From the NCBI GenBank assembly GCA_038025085.1, contig CM076152.1:29453501-29517500 (forward strand): 64,000 bases of DNA. Direction: 5' to 3'. The translations under genes were made by a program, and so were the position numbers. Below the pieces are notes generated by a model. It worked only from the letters and a program-made list of their open reading frames with translations, had not been told where the DNA came from and did not search any database. Shown here in pieces: positions 53,217 through 64,000 of the stretch (the first letter of the stretch is position 1; each line of letters begins with the position of its first letter). This stretch comes from Tetragonia tetragonoides. Lineage: Eukaryota > Streptophyta > Magnoliopsida > Caryophyllales > Aizoaceae.

Positions 53217-56200
53217 CTAGTCATTGTATTGAGGCTCATAGAGTATCAAACAGTCCACTTCCTCTATGTCAGAGTTGCTGGTTCCTTGCTCTAAAAATGG
53301 TTTAAGTCGATGCCCACTCACCTTGAAGCTAGTTCCCTGCTCGGGGTCTGTTATCTGCACAGCACCATGCGGATAAACCTGTAACACAACAAAAGGCCCT
53401 GTCTAGCGAGATTTTAGTTTACCAGGAAACAAGTGTAAGCGAGAATCATATAATAAAACTTTCTGTCCAGGTTCAAAGGTTTTCCGAACGATATGTTTGT
53501 CATGAAACAACTTTGCTCTTTCTTTATGTATTTTCGAATTCTCATAAGCTTCATTTCGTATCTCCTCTAACTCACTCAACTGTAGTTTTCTTGCTGGTCC
53601 TGCATCATTCAGATCAAAATTCAGCATCTTAATAGCCCACATAGCTCTATGTTCAAGTTCTACAGGGAGGTGACAGGGCTTTCCAAATACAACTCTATAA
53701 GGTGACATGCCTAAGGGGGTTTTGAAAGCTGTTCTGTATGCCCACAGAGCATCAGAAAGTTTCTGTGACCAATCCTTCCTATTCTTGTGCACTGTTTTTT
53801 CCAAAATTTGTTTAATCTGTCTATTTGACACCTCAACCTGACCACTAGTCTGTGGGTGATAAGGGGTAGCAAGCCTGTGTGTTATAGAGTACTTTTCCAA
53901 CAAAGCGTCAAACACACTATTGTCAAAGTGAGTACCTCTATCACTAATAATAGCTCTAGGCATACCAAAACGAGAGAAAATATTTTCTTTCAAAAATTTA
54001 ACCACAACCTTAGCATCATTAGTTTGACAAGGTTTTGCTTCGACCCACTTAGATAAGTAATCGACAGCCAGCAGAATATACTCATTCCCATAAGAAATAG
54101 GAAATGGTCCCATAAAATCTATTCCCCAAACATCAAAGATTTCAACAATAATAATAGGATGGAGAGGCATCATATGTCTACGACCGATCTTACCCATTTG
54201 TTGACAGCGAGGACAACTCTTACAGTAAACATATGCATCTTTAAACAATGTCGGCCAATAGAACCCACTTTGGAGGACCTTGGCCGCTGTTTTCTTACCA
54301 CTAAAATGCCCTCCACATGCCTGGTCATGACAAAATGAAAGTATGCTTACAATTTCATGGTCTGGGACACACCGTCTTATGATTTGATCTGCACAATACT
54401 TAAACAAATATGGGTCATCCCAATAAAAGTGTTTGACTATAGAATGAAAGCGTAACTTATCCTGCTTCCCCCAATGCTGGGGTGTTTCACCTGTCACCAA
54501 ATAATTTACAATGTCTGCATACCAAGGTTCTCGTGTAGCTTGTACCAGCAACGACTGCTCATCAGGAAAGCACTCAGAAATGGGTCCTGTGGTTGCATCT
54601 GCAAAGAGTATGCGGGATAAGTGGTCTGCTACGAAGTTTTCACTCCCTTTCTTATCTCTTATCTCACAATCAAATTCCTGCAGCAAAAGAATCCATCGAA
54701 GCAATCTAGGTTTCGCCTCTTTTTTAGTCAATAGATATCGCAATGCTGCATGGTCAGTGTATACAATAACATGTGAGCCGATTAGATATGGTCTGAATTT
54801 CTCAAATGCAAAAACAATAGCAAGCAATTCCTTTTCTGTAACTGTATAGTTAAGCTGAGCCCCGTTTAATGTATGACTAGCATAATAAATCACATGGGGT
54901 TGCTTATCTATACGCTGTCCTAGTATAGCCCCTACAGCAAAATCAGAGGCGTCACACATAAGTTCAAATGGCTCACCCCAAACAGGTGGACGTATGACAG
55001 GAGCAGACACTAAAGCATGTTTCAGCAGTTCAAAAGCATGCAAGCAGTCAGCAGAAAATTCGAATGCAGTATCTTTAACAAGTAACTGTGTTAAGGGTTT
55101 AGCACTTTTACTAAAATCCTTAATAAATCTCCTATAAAAGCCTGCATGTCCAAGAAAAGCTCTAATATCCTTAACCGACTTAGGGGGGGAAGATTAGAAA
55201 TTAAATCAATTTTTGCTTTGTCCACTTCAATTCCATTTTCAGAAATAATATAACCAAGTACAATTCCCCTTTTCACCATAAAATGACACTTCTCCCAGTT
55301 GAGTGTCAACTTCTTTTCCTTACACCTGCGCAAAACAGAAGTCAAGTTGCATAAACAATCATCAAAGTCAGAACCAAACACTGAGAAGTCATCCATAAAT
55401 ATTTCCATGCATCGCTCAACCATATCAGAAAATATAGATAACATACAGCGCTGAAAAGTCGCAGGTGCATTGCATAGTCCAAAAGGCATTTTCTTAAAGG
55501 CAAACGTACCAAAAGGACAGGTAAATGTAGTCTTTTCTTGGTCCTCGGGAGCTATGGGAATTTGATGATAACCAGAATATCCATCTAGAAAGCAATAATA
55601 ACTATGCCCAGCTAAACGTTCAAGCATTTGGTCCATAAAAGGAAGGGGAAAATGGTCCTTCCTAGTTGCTGTATTCAGCTTTCTGTAATCGATACAAACT
55701 CGCCATCCAGATTGTACTCTAGTGGGTACTAGCTCATTGTTATCATTTTTCACCACAGTAATACCAGTCTTTTTAGGAACAACATGAACTGGGCTCACCC
55801 ACTCACTGTCAGAAATAGGAAAAATAATGTCATTATCTAACCATTTTAAAACATCCTTTCTAACTACCTCTTGTAAAGTAGGATTTAAGCGCCTTTGGTG
55901 GTCTCTATGAGCTTTCGCATTGCTTTCTAAGTGGATTTTATGCTGTACAATAGTTGAACTAATCCCCTTTATGTCTCCTAAAGTCCAGCCTATAGCATCT
56001 TTGTATTCCTGAAGTATTGAAATTAACTTACCCTCTTGGTCACTAGTCAAATCAGAAGCAATTATCACAGGAAAAGTCTCGTCACAGCCAAGAAACACAT
56101 ATTTCAAAGTCTCGGGGAGAGGTTTTAGTTCCAGAGACGGAGGAGCGGGAGAGGAAGGAACTATAGGATTAGAAGTCACCTGGAGGACGTCAAAATGTTC

Positions 56201-58678
56201 TACTTCATGAACTGGATCACTGTTCCCAATAGCGCTTACACACTCTTCATGCTGTTGTGTTTCCTCTGGTTCTAGCAGAATTGAATCAACCCCGTTCAAC
56301 ATCTCAGTTGCTTCAACATCAAAGGAGTGAGGTTGCTTTTGTAAATCGAAAACATTCAGCTCCGCAGTCATGTTTCTAAAAGAGATCTTCATTTTTCTGT
56401 TCCTGCAATTTATCAATGCGTTAGCAGTAGCTAAAAATGGTCTTCCCAAAATCACAGAAATTAGGTTATGCAAATCAGATACTCCCTCTGTTTCCAGGAC
56501 AATAAAATCAACAGGAAAAATAAAATCACCCACCTTTATGAGAACATCCTCAATCATACCTTTAGGTACTTTAGTAGAACGATCAGCAAGTTGAAGCGTT
56601 ACCTTGGTGGGTTTTAACTCACCTATACCGAGGTGCTCATATACTAACAATGGAAGTAAATTGACACTAGCACCCAAGTCTAACAAAGCTTTATTAATAA
56701 GAGTGTTTCCAATAACAATGGGGATGGTGGGGGAACCTGGATCATTATACTTAATAGGAACTTGTTGTGAAATAATAGAGCTAACATTTGAAGCTAGAAA
56801 TGCTTTTTTCGGCACATTATTCGCTCTCTTAGTGGTACACAAGTCCTTCAAAAATTTAGCATACGGAGGCATTTGTTCTATCGCATCTAGAAGAGGAATA
56901 TTAATTTTAACATGTGAAAATGTCTCATGTATTTTCTGCATACTAGCTTCAATCTTTTTGTTCATGAGCCTATGTGGAAAAGGTGCTTTAGGTTTATAAA
57001 CTCTTTCAACCTCATCATTAGAAATGGGTGGAACCACAGGATCTGCAGTTGTATTCTCACTAGTGTTGTGTTTCTCCATGGTTTCGCTCTCTGTAGGTTG
57101 TGGCTCAGTGTGTGAAGACTCAGCAGCAGGCGTGTCTTCTGTTTGGTCAGGGCTGTCAATAGGTTTAGATGCATCAGATGCATTTGTTAAGCCGCCCACA
57201 TGTGTATCAAATTGCTTACCCGACCTTAGAGTTATAACAGCATTCACCCTTTTTAAGTTATCATTTTGACCTTGTGAATTAGGAGGGTTTGAGTTTGAGT
57301 TCCTAGGATTTATCTCAGGTTGACTAGGAAATGTGCCTTTTTCCCTATTTTGAGTAACCAGCTGTCCCACTGTGTCAACTAAAGATTTTAGAGTTTTCTC
57401 CATGTTGTTGATTCTCTTGTCTGTGTCAGAATAACCAGGAGGCGGTTGAGTTTGAGCTACAGGTTGATAAGGTGGCCTTTGGTTACTTTGGTAGCTTTGA
57501 TTAGAGACAGTAGGAGGTTGGGAGTAAGAATTGTTAGAAAAACTTCCAGTTTGTGTACTAGGACCTCCTAAATGTGGGCCTTGACTCCATGAAAAATTTG
57601 GGTGATTACGCCACCCTGGATTGTATGTCGGAGCATATGGGTCATTTCTAGGTTTTTGATAAGCCATATTTACTTGCTCAAAATTAACTGGTTGTTGCGG
57701 AATAAGATATGGGCACACACCAGCAATATGATCAATAGCATGACAATTAGCACATAAAAGGGATTGAACTTGGTTAGCTTGAGGTTGTTGAATAGACAGC
57801 CCCTTAAGTTGGGACTCTAAGGCTGCCAACCTAGACTCTAGATAGGTGGAGTCGGAAATACTATGCAAACCTCCCTTACTAGCTGTACTCTTCGAATTCT
57901 GAACACTACTATCAGCCCTTGTGGTCTCCCATTGCAATGCTTTGTCTGCTAAACCTTCTAAGAATATCCAAGCGTCATCTTCATTCTTAGCTAAAAACTC
58001 GCCCTGACACATAGACTCGACTAATGTTCTAGAACTAGGGTCCATTCCCTGATAAACAATTTCACATAGTCGGGCTTTATCAAATCCATGGTGTAGGCAC
58101 TGAGATAGTAAGTTTTTAAATCTGTCTAAATATTTCCAAAAGGTCTCACGCTCAAGTTGGACAAATTGTGCAATTTCATTCTTAAGTCTCACGGTCTTAC
58201 CATTAGGAAAATATTTTTTTAGGAAAGAAGTAATGAAATCATCCCAAGAATCAATTGAGTTCGGCATAAGACTATACATCCATTTTTTCGCATCATCCTT
58301 AAGAGCAAAGGGAATAAGTCTCAATCTTAAAGCATCATTAGTCACACCAGGATATTGCATAGTAGAACAAATTTCATCAAATTCTCTAAGAAACAAGTAA
58401 GGGTCTTCATGACCATGGAATTTGGGGAGCATGCTAATAGATTGGGGTTTAAGCTCAAAATTGACATTACCACGAATACCAGGAAGCACAAAACACGAAG
58501 GTTGTGAAGACTTAGTAGGGTAAAAAATTTCGTTCAAAGAACGAGGAGGAGGTTACTCACCGTCTCCCATATTATCTGAATCAAAATTCAAACCGTCTAA
58601 ATTATCAGGCACAAAATCAGTAACTATTTCAGCACTAAACAAACGATGAGTTTCAGGATCAGTAGACCAAACTTTCAT
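53217..58678 (-). pseudogene. gag-pol: Athila-like gag-pol, nearly intact
   Basis: ATG 58678 (MKVWSTDPETHRLFSAEIVT) leads through a TAA at 58553-58555 to an 1148-codon frame (58537-55091). It holds gag (ELKPQSISMLPKFHGHEDPY), knuckle (CANCHAIDHIAGVC), protease (ALLDLGASVNLLPLLVYEHL, with DLGAS in place of DTGAS) and RT (WRVCIDYRKLNTATRKDHFP, FMDDFSVFG). A one-base loss in a seven-base G tract (55183-55189) shifts it. The 546-codon frame 55043-53403 gives RNase H ([31 protein letters not shown]) and integrase ([56 protein letters not shown]). TAG 53403-53405 truncates the tail, and the natural stop is TAG 53217-53219. Only three point lesions were found. Confidence 0.93.
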
Positions 58679-58859
58679 AAACTAAAAGAGACAGCAAAAT
58701 TAATTAATTAATTTTTTTTTTTATTTTAAAAAAAAAAAAGAAAAACTAGCAAACCAAACAAAAACGAATAAAACAAAGCAAATTGGAATAACTATAAGAA
58801 CAAAAGCAAATCACTCCTTTGACAGAGATAGACAAGTGATATAATTTCATACACGACAA

Positions 58860-58877
58860 TCCCCGGCAACGGCGCCA
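58860..58877 (-). promoter_or_regulatory. Primer binding site of the Athila-like element (tRNA-Asp type)
   Basis: TGGCGCCGTTGCCGGGGA on the minus strand lies six bases inside the 5' LTR end. It is the PBS typical of Athila/Calypso elements, complementary to the 3' end of plant tRNA-Asp. Confidence 0.9.
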
Positions 58878-58883
58878 AAAACT

Positions 58884-60088
58884 TGTTGAGTTAAAATACC
58901 GCAAGTGCACGGTGTAGTTGTAGCTAGCATATGCAAGTACGGGTCGATCCCACGAGGATGTTGGTATGCTATTAATTCACTTGTTAAAGACCAAACACTA
59001 CTACTACTAAGCTACGCAGTAAACAGAGAATCCTGAGATTGCACGAATAACTACTAGTGTCACTACCAAGATAACAGTAAAAGCAAAACAAATTAAACTA
59101 ACTATTACCAAAGATTGAAACTTTAATAATCTATCACTACTAGAACTCTATGAAATACTGAACAGGACACATATTAGAGTATTGGGAACAAATCACAACT
59201 AATAAAATTAGCAAAAATCTGTAATTGAAATTGACAGAGTAAAGGAAAGAATTCACCAATTTGCTCCAAACAACTGAACTGAACCAACTGAGTGCTAGAA
59301 CAGGGTTTCGAACCAAAACGCAATTCGACGAACAATTGAACCAAACTTAATAATCCGAATAAACTAGCTAATTGTATCTGAATTGAAGAACAAGGGAAAT
59401 TGGAACAATCGAATTGAAAGCTAAACTAATTCAATAATTAAACCCTAATTAAACTGTAAACTCACGGCGTACCCTTGAATCTCGATTGCTTCGCCTTATA
59501 TAGGTACTTGCCATAAACCCCAGCTTTCGGTTTTCCATCTCACGCTGCCGAGTCAAGTCTTTGTCTTCCAATTGATTCGTCAGGTCCAAGCCCAACATCT
59601 ATTTTCCTTTGCTTTTTTCTCTTCAATTTCACCAACTCGAAATTCAGCCCAAAATAATTCAATTTAGGACAAATTAATCAAGGGGTTAGCGTGACAGGGA
59701 AGAATGGTTTAATGGGCTTCTGGGTAGAGAGAGAAAGTTGCTGCTGTTTGTCTTGTAGAGAAAAGGCGGAACACGCATACACAGAGCAAAAAAATGAAAT
59801 GCTTGGCTGTTACGTGTCCTTGGTCACCAAATGTGCTTGCTCTTTAAATTCCAAAGTAGTCCACCTAGTGGACTGATTTGCTTGGGTGTGTAATCACTTG
59901 CTCATTGTCTCACTCTATGCCAAGCTTTTGCATTTTTATCTTTTCTAGTCAAGTCAACAATAATTTTTCCTATTTTGCACTTCCCTGTAAAACAAGACAA
60001 ATCGAGATCAAAGTACTAACCTTACAATTATTTATGAACAAAAACTAGAATATAAAGGGTATAAAAATGTATATTTTTAGACTCAACA
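58884..60088 (-). repeat. Athila-like 5' LTR
   Basis: It is 1205 bp with the same ends as the 3' LTR. The TATA box CCTATATAAG (minus) is at 59495-59504. It drives the element leftward. Confidence 0.95.
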
Positions 60089-60846
60089 GCCGGCCTCTCA
60101 ATGAAGCACATATGCTCCAAAAGCCATATCTACAAAAACAAACAAACACAAAAAAAATAAAGTTAGGTATCCATTAAAGATTCAAACTTTACATCCAAAG
60201 AAATTATTTAAGCACTCACTTGAAGGAGAAGAGGGCTTCCTGTCCATCCACCATGCGATGGTTCTTGTTTCTTGCGATCCAAGCACATTAGGGTTTCCCC
60301 AAGAACAAGAGACATAGGGGTAAAATCGTTTTGAATTTGTTCAACAATTCTAAGCATACAAGTTTTACCATTATTACCTCCGCCAACAAAGAGGTACCTA
60401 TGTAGGAGACATAAGATAAAAGCACGCCTATAATATGTCTCAATATGATCATCCCTTGCCTTGGGGAAAAAGATATCAATCACACCAATGAGATCTAGCT
60501 CACCTGTTCTAGCCACAGAAGAGGCTTGTGTCGGGGATAAACCAAGATACCTTTTTTAATAGCCTTCAAGGTTGGCCCCGAGCCATGTAGTTGCAGGAGC
60601 TTGATAATGAGGGAACCCAATTATGGCAGCAAATTCTTAAGGAAGAGGACACAGTTCGTTGTACCCGAATCTAAAAACATGAAGCTTGTCATCCCAAAAT
60701 TCAACCGCATCCTCAAGAAGGTTCCATACAACCTGAACTTGCTTCAGGTGGAAGAAAGCATCCAAGTGAAAGGGCACAAGTCTCATCCTCTCTTCAGGGG
60801 TCATGGATTGCAACCACTTATCAAACTTAACCTTAAAAGTTGCCAT

Positions 60847-61467
60847 GACTGAAATCTAAATTAATTGGGTTTTTCTCTCTCTAAAAAGCTCTCTATTACT
60901 ATTGAATTATGAAGGTGATGTCCCAAAACCGGACTAACCCAAGGCTTATATAAGGCTCGCACAAAAATAGACGAAAATATGGCAACCCGTCGAAAGATAG
61001 GCTTCAGCGGCCCCGATGTGGCAGCCAAGGCCCAGCGGCCCAGCCCTAGATTTGGACACTTTCCTTAACCGTTTTGGACTCCAATTTGGCTCAGTTTCCT
61101 ATTTCTTCTATTATTCCTATTTTCCTTTTATTTCCTTAATTATTTATGGGAACCCCACAATTTCCTTATTTCTTTTTGGATGATTATCATCTTTTATTAT
61201 ATTACTCCCTTTTTCTACTTATTAAATTCATTTCATTTTTGCACCCCTTTTCTTTTTTCATTTTTTTAGGGGGGATAGGGTACACCCAATTTTAACTTTT
61301 TGGCTGTACCATTTTTTGCTACATGGCTATTACTTGCGCTTTTTGCTTGACTACTTGTACATTTGCATTAGCCTAATAATATGCAGGGATCAATAAACGG
61401 CAATATATTACAAAGCAAAGTCCGAATATTTGTTCAATACAAGTGTTCAAATGTTCAAGAATGTATT
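60847..61467. other. Promoter/spacer between the two antisense ORFs
   Basis: On the minus strand it runs from the PMD-like stop at 61468 through a purine-rich stretch (61380-61090) and the GC block to the TATA box and the ORF leader. Apart from the promoter there is nothing coding. Confidence 0.55.
60945..60954 (-). promoter_or_regulatory. TATA box of the antisense DUF7745-like ORF
   Basis: CTTATATAAG lies about 100 bp upstream of the ATG at 60846, preceded (further right) by a GCGGCC block at 61005-61050. The arrangement copies the LTR promoters (GC block, then TATA), suggesting a dedicated antisense promoter inside Tat-B. Confidence 0.55.
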
Positions 61468-64000
61468 TCATACAAATACATTATCATAGAAATCATCACC
61501 CGCATCAGCATCTGTGCGGAGCACCTCAATGTGATCCTCCGACCTCCGTGGCTCATCGCCAAAGATCGCCGCCGCCAACTGGCCAGGGTCAAAGGAAGAG
61601 TGACGGGCAGGCTCCCGATATGAGCACCCCTCTCTAGCATAACTCGAATCATACCACCACGAAGAACGAGGAGGCATGGTAGGCATAATAGGAGCAGGGA
61701 CAGGAGGCTGGTAGTAAAGACCGCTATTACCCCGCGTACCCAGGATAAGAAGGATTCATTGGCATAGGCATAGGAGTAGGCTCCACAAACTGAGCCATCC
61801 TACTCCCACCAGGACGCTCCGTCCGATGCACAGGCTCTCTCTCTCTCCTAGGACTCTTCCTCAGAGGGCTCCTCTCGCCAGAAGGGCTGTGCTCAGGAGA
61901 GCTCACGACCTCATCATCAAACATAACCACCTGTCGTGACCGACGAGGAAGGGGTCGACGATACTCAACATGCAACCCACCACACATATAAGATACATTT
62001 CTCAAAGCATACAACTTTGAATATGCAAAATCAAGCTTACCTTATCCAAGTCGGCTCTCGAGCAAGTGCCCTTCGAAAGAGCTCGGGATATCCAAGACTT
62101 CATAGCATGCATCATCTTGAAGACCTTCCCGGTCTACTCAAGGTCAAGTTGCGCGAAGAAAAGTCAATATAAGCATGAAAATAGTAAAAATCACATGCAA
62201 CAGGTAAAATGACAAATGTACCCCTGGATGGCCAACTGGAAGAGGAAGGCCCTGAATGTCCTCATCAAGGTCCTCCGTCATCGGGACCTCTCCCCAACAA
62301 TCCTTCCCGCCATAGTCCCGACCTCGGACCCGCATATCCGCGACATCACCGTCAACGGCATCAACCCGAGGCTCCTATGAAGCAAAAGAAGGTTAGCAAC
62401 CAACAAAACAAGAAAAGCATAGACTATCCAATGCAAAGCTTTTACCTTCAAGCCCACAAATGAAGGCATGAGGCGGTCATGACGGAACTGCTCGTAGTGC
62501 CCCGCAAGGTCCTCCGCAGGCTCCCTCAAATACCACATAGCATCTGAGCCCACCATGGCCTCCGCAACCTGCTCGCGAGACAAGCATCTCACCAAGAACA
62601 TTGTCGAGGGAGGATCCAAAGGAATCCTCGGTCCCACCACATCAGGTTAAACTTGACGGAAGATCCGCTCTCCCAAATACCACTAGAAAGAGAACGGACT
62701 CGCAATCAGGATCCTCTGGCGGTCTATCGCCCTAGATGCAAGAACAGCATCCGAAGCCAACCCATGGTACTTCGTCCAAGGGAAGTAGTCAATCTACACA
62801 AACATGCAACATAAGATATTTCCACACCAAGAAATACAAATGCATGCAATAAAAAGCAAAATTACATTACCTTGTGCCAATCTAGGCGCAAGAGGGCCTC
62901 CTTGTACTGCTGAAGGGTCTGAAAGGGCGCAGGATCTCTATGACGCCACGCCCTGAAAACCGGGAAATCCGACTCATAGCCCGTAGGCGCCATGTCCGGG
63001 AAATGCTCAAAAAACCAAGGCTACATCGAAACATGAAATTAAGCACCATGCACTTTAATCATGCAAATCATCAAATAGATACAAAAGCAAAACGCACCTG
63101 CAAGGCCTTCCAAAAACCGCACAAGCTCACAGGAGGAAGAGTCGACTACTTGTATCCCTCATCATTCACGTGGCAAGCAAACCGCATGCACCTCAAGAGG
63201 TTGGCATAGCCCGGCAACCCCCAGTTGTACTGGGGAGGTAAATAGCATGAATGCGCTCTCCCTTGTCACCAAAGATGGTGGTGTCAAGGAGATAGGCGAT
63301 GAACATCCTCGCCTTCTGTTCCGCCGAGGTAGTTCTCTTGTACCTCGCATCAGTCAAAGCAGCGTAGAGCTCGCTGTAGGGACGATAATGGTGACCCCAA
63401 GTATTCGCCCAAGGGCCAAACAACTCCACCATCTCCGTCTTACGTTTCCAAATGGAAACGTCATATACAATGGGCGTCCCTACGCAGGGCACCCCAGTCA
63501 GCATAGCAAATTCCGAAGGAGTGATCATCATCTCCCCATTAGGGAAATGGAACGGGTTGGTGGTATCCCAAAAACGCTCCAAGGACAAGCGGACAATGCA
63601 CCTTTTGACTCGCTCAACCGAGTCCGCCGCTTTCAAAAGGGCCCAAACCCCGCACCCAAAACTACACTTTGCACCTCTTTGGGCAAAATCTTAAAAAGCT
63701 TTACCTAAGAACCATAATTGCTATGGGGCTTCAAATTCCCATCGGGTTCCTATGATCAATTTGCAACCTTTTAGGTTCACATTTCAACCAAATGTTCAAT
63801 CCTAAGCATGTGTCAAAGTTCGTTCAAGCCGCGCAAGATCACATGCGCTACAAACTTGACAATTGCATACAATTTCTACACAAATTCTACTCAAGGCAAA
63901 GCATATAAACTAAAATTCAATACATAAAACTGCGAATTCAAGGTTTGAGGCTTACCACAAACTTGGAAGCACAGGTACTCAAGTGAGTCTCCGGACGAAA
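61468..64000 (-). pseudogene. PMD-like pseudogene, right copy, at least seven exons
   Basis: Exons by splice sites and comparison with 1-1778: 64000-63956 (FRPETHLSTCASKFV, runs off the window), 63704-63098 (VVLGAGFGPF, then FWDTTNPFHFPNGEMMITPS, the PMD core, and QYNWGLPGYANLLRCMR), 63020-62871 (PWFFEHFPDMAP), 62793-62446 (PRIPLDPPSTMFLVRCLSRE), 62374-62222, about 62133-62041, and 61963-61468 (Pro/Ser-rich tail). Lesions: one-base shift in a T run near 63637, a shift near 63230, TAG after YK in the same exon, TAG 62683-62685, TAA 62647-62649 and a shift near 61735. The original acceptor of the sixth block reads AA instead of AG. None of these stops coincides with those of the left copy. Confidence 0.8.

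Larger units (their letters stand above)
50295..60088 (-). mobile_element. Complete, young Athila-like LTR retrotransposon
   Basis: The 9.8-kb element has LTRs 50295-51500 (3') and 58884-60088 (5'), TGTTGAG..CTCAACA termini, TSD GCCGG, an Asp-tRNA type PBS and a G-rich PPT. One gag-pol frame runs from 58678 to 53217 with only three breaks. The LTRs differ at about ten positions by eye, so the insertion is recent compared with its surroundings. No env-like frame is recognisable in the 1.7 kb between pol and the 3' LTR. It interrupts exon 2 of the Tat-B antisense ORF. Confidence 0.95.
49503..60846 (-). pseudogene. Antisense extra ORF of Tat-B, DUF7745-like, two exons, split by Athila
   Basis: Exon 1 is 60846-60220 (ATG 60846, MATFKVKFDKWLQSMTPEER), followed by GT..AG intron 60219-60130. 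Exon 2 is 60129-60094 plus, with the Athila element and one TSD copy removed, 50294-49503. Phase is kept across both intron and insertion, giving about 485 codons. Motifs are LEDAVEFWDDKLHVFRFGYN, the RRAFILCLLHRYLF helix and SPLLLQ|IWLLEHM, which resemble plant DUF7745 proteins; the C-terminus is Lys/Glu-rich. In-frame stops are TAA 60637-60639, TAA 60556-60558, TGA 50166-50168 and TAA 49842-49844, with the natural end TAG 49503-49505. Antisense extra ORFs downstream of pol are known in the Tat lineage; their function is unknown. The DUF name is from memory of the motif, unverified. Confidence 0.75.
40004..64000 (+). mobile_element. Tat-B: giant autonomous-type Tat/Ogre-like element, 3' LTR outside the window
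   Basis: The order is 5' LTR (40004-41511), PBS, leader, gag (42508-44117), linker, damaged protease, RT, RNase H, archaeal-type RNase H and integrase (to about 49135). Then comes an antisense DUF7745-like ORF (60846 to 49503, split by the Athila element) and possibly an antisense PMD-like ORF (64000-61468). No second LTR is seen before 64000. Subtracting the 9.8-kb insertion, at least 14 kb of element is present, in the Ogre size range. I infer, and have not shown, that the PMD part is internal to the element. Confidence 0.75.

Noticed and set aside
60601..60852. 83-codon plus-strand frame near 60700
   Set aside because: It is antisense to exon 1 of the DUF7745-like ORF, whose splice structure and motifs are better supported.

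Overview
This is a plant nuclear window made almost entirely of nested, mostly dead LTR retrotransposons of the Ty3/gypsy (Metaviridae) superfamily. I see no rRNA, tRNA, CRISPR or bacterial-type features, and no intact ordinary host gene. The lineages present (Tat/Ogre-like, Athila-like and chromodomain-bearing Tekay/Del-like), spliceosomal GT..AG introns and the plant mobile domain (PMD)-type pseudogenes point to a seed plant, probably a eudicot. The species cannot be named from this sequence.

Layout. (1) 1-1778: the 3' part of a six-exon PMD-like pseudogene (+). (2) 1779-2521: spacer with a purine-rich and then a GCGGCC-rich block. (3) 2522-17113: a Tekay/Del-like element on the minus strand (TK1), truncated in gag. 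Its 3' LTR is split by a complete gag-only Tat element, Tat-A1 (2771-11114, TSD CAAGG). (4) 17114-20467: an internal fragment of a second Tat-A copy (A2). (5) 20468-25127: a Tat-type pol (protease, RT, RNase H, archaeal-type RNase H, integrase). (6) 25128-32374: a 5'-truncated Tat-A copy (A3) carrying the only intact gag frame. (7) 32375-40003: a second Tekay/Del-like element (TK2, minus). It carries the same Tat-A insertion at the same base, with the same CAAGG flank. (8) 40004 to the window end: a very long autonomous-type Tat element (Tat-B, +) inserted in the TK2 leader. It has a 5' LTR, gag, pol and antisense extra ORFs; its 3' LTR is not in the window. (9) 50295-60088: a complete, young Athila-like element (minus) with TSD GCCGG, which splits the antisense DUF7745-like ORF of Tat-B. 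(10) 61468-64000: a second PMD-like pseudogene (minus), with the same exon plan as the one at the left end.

The elements are linked by shared scars. TK1 and TK2 share a 191-bp tandem duplication in integrase and several stops. Tat-A1 and A2 share an 11-bp gag deletion. The two Tat pol copies share at least five frame-breaking lesions. The simplest reading is a tandem segmental duplication of an already dead nest, with the junction at 17113/17114, plus an A/B/A mosaic in the right-hand copy.

The most interesting possibility is that the giant Tat-B family carries two antisense, intron-containing extra genes: a DUF7745-like ORF with its own TATA promoter and a PMD-like ORF. The left edge of the window would then be the tail of another copy in the opposite orientation. 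All divergence and homology statements here are by-eye comparisons within the window.
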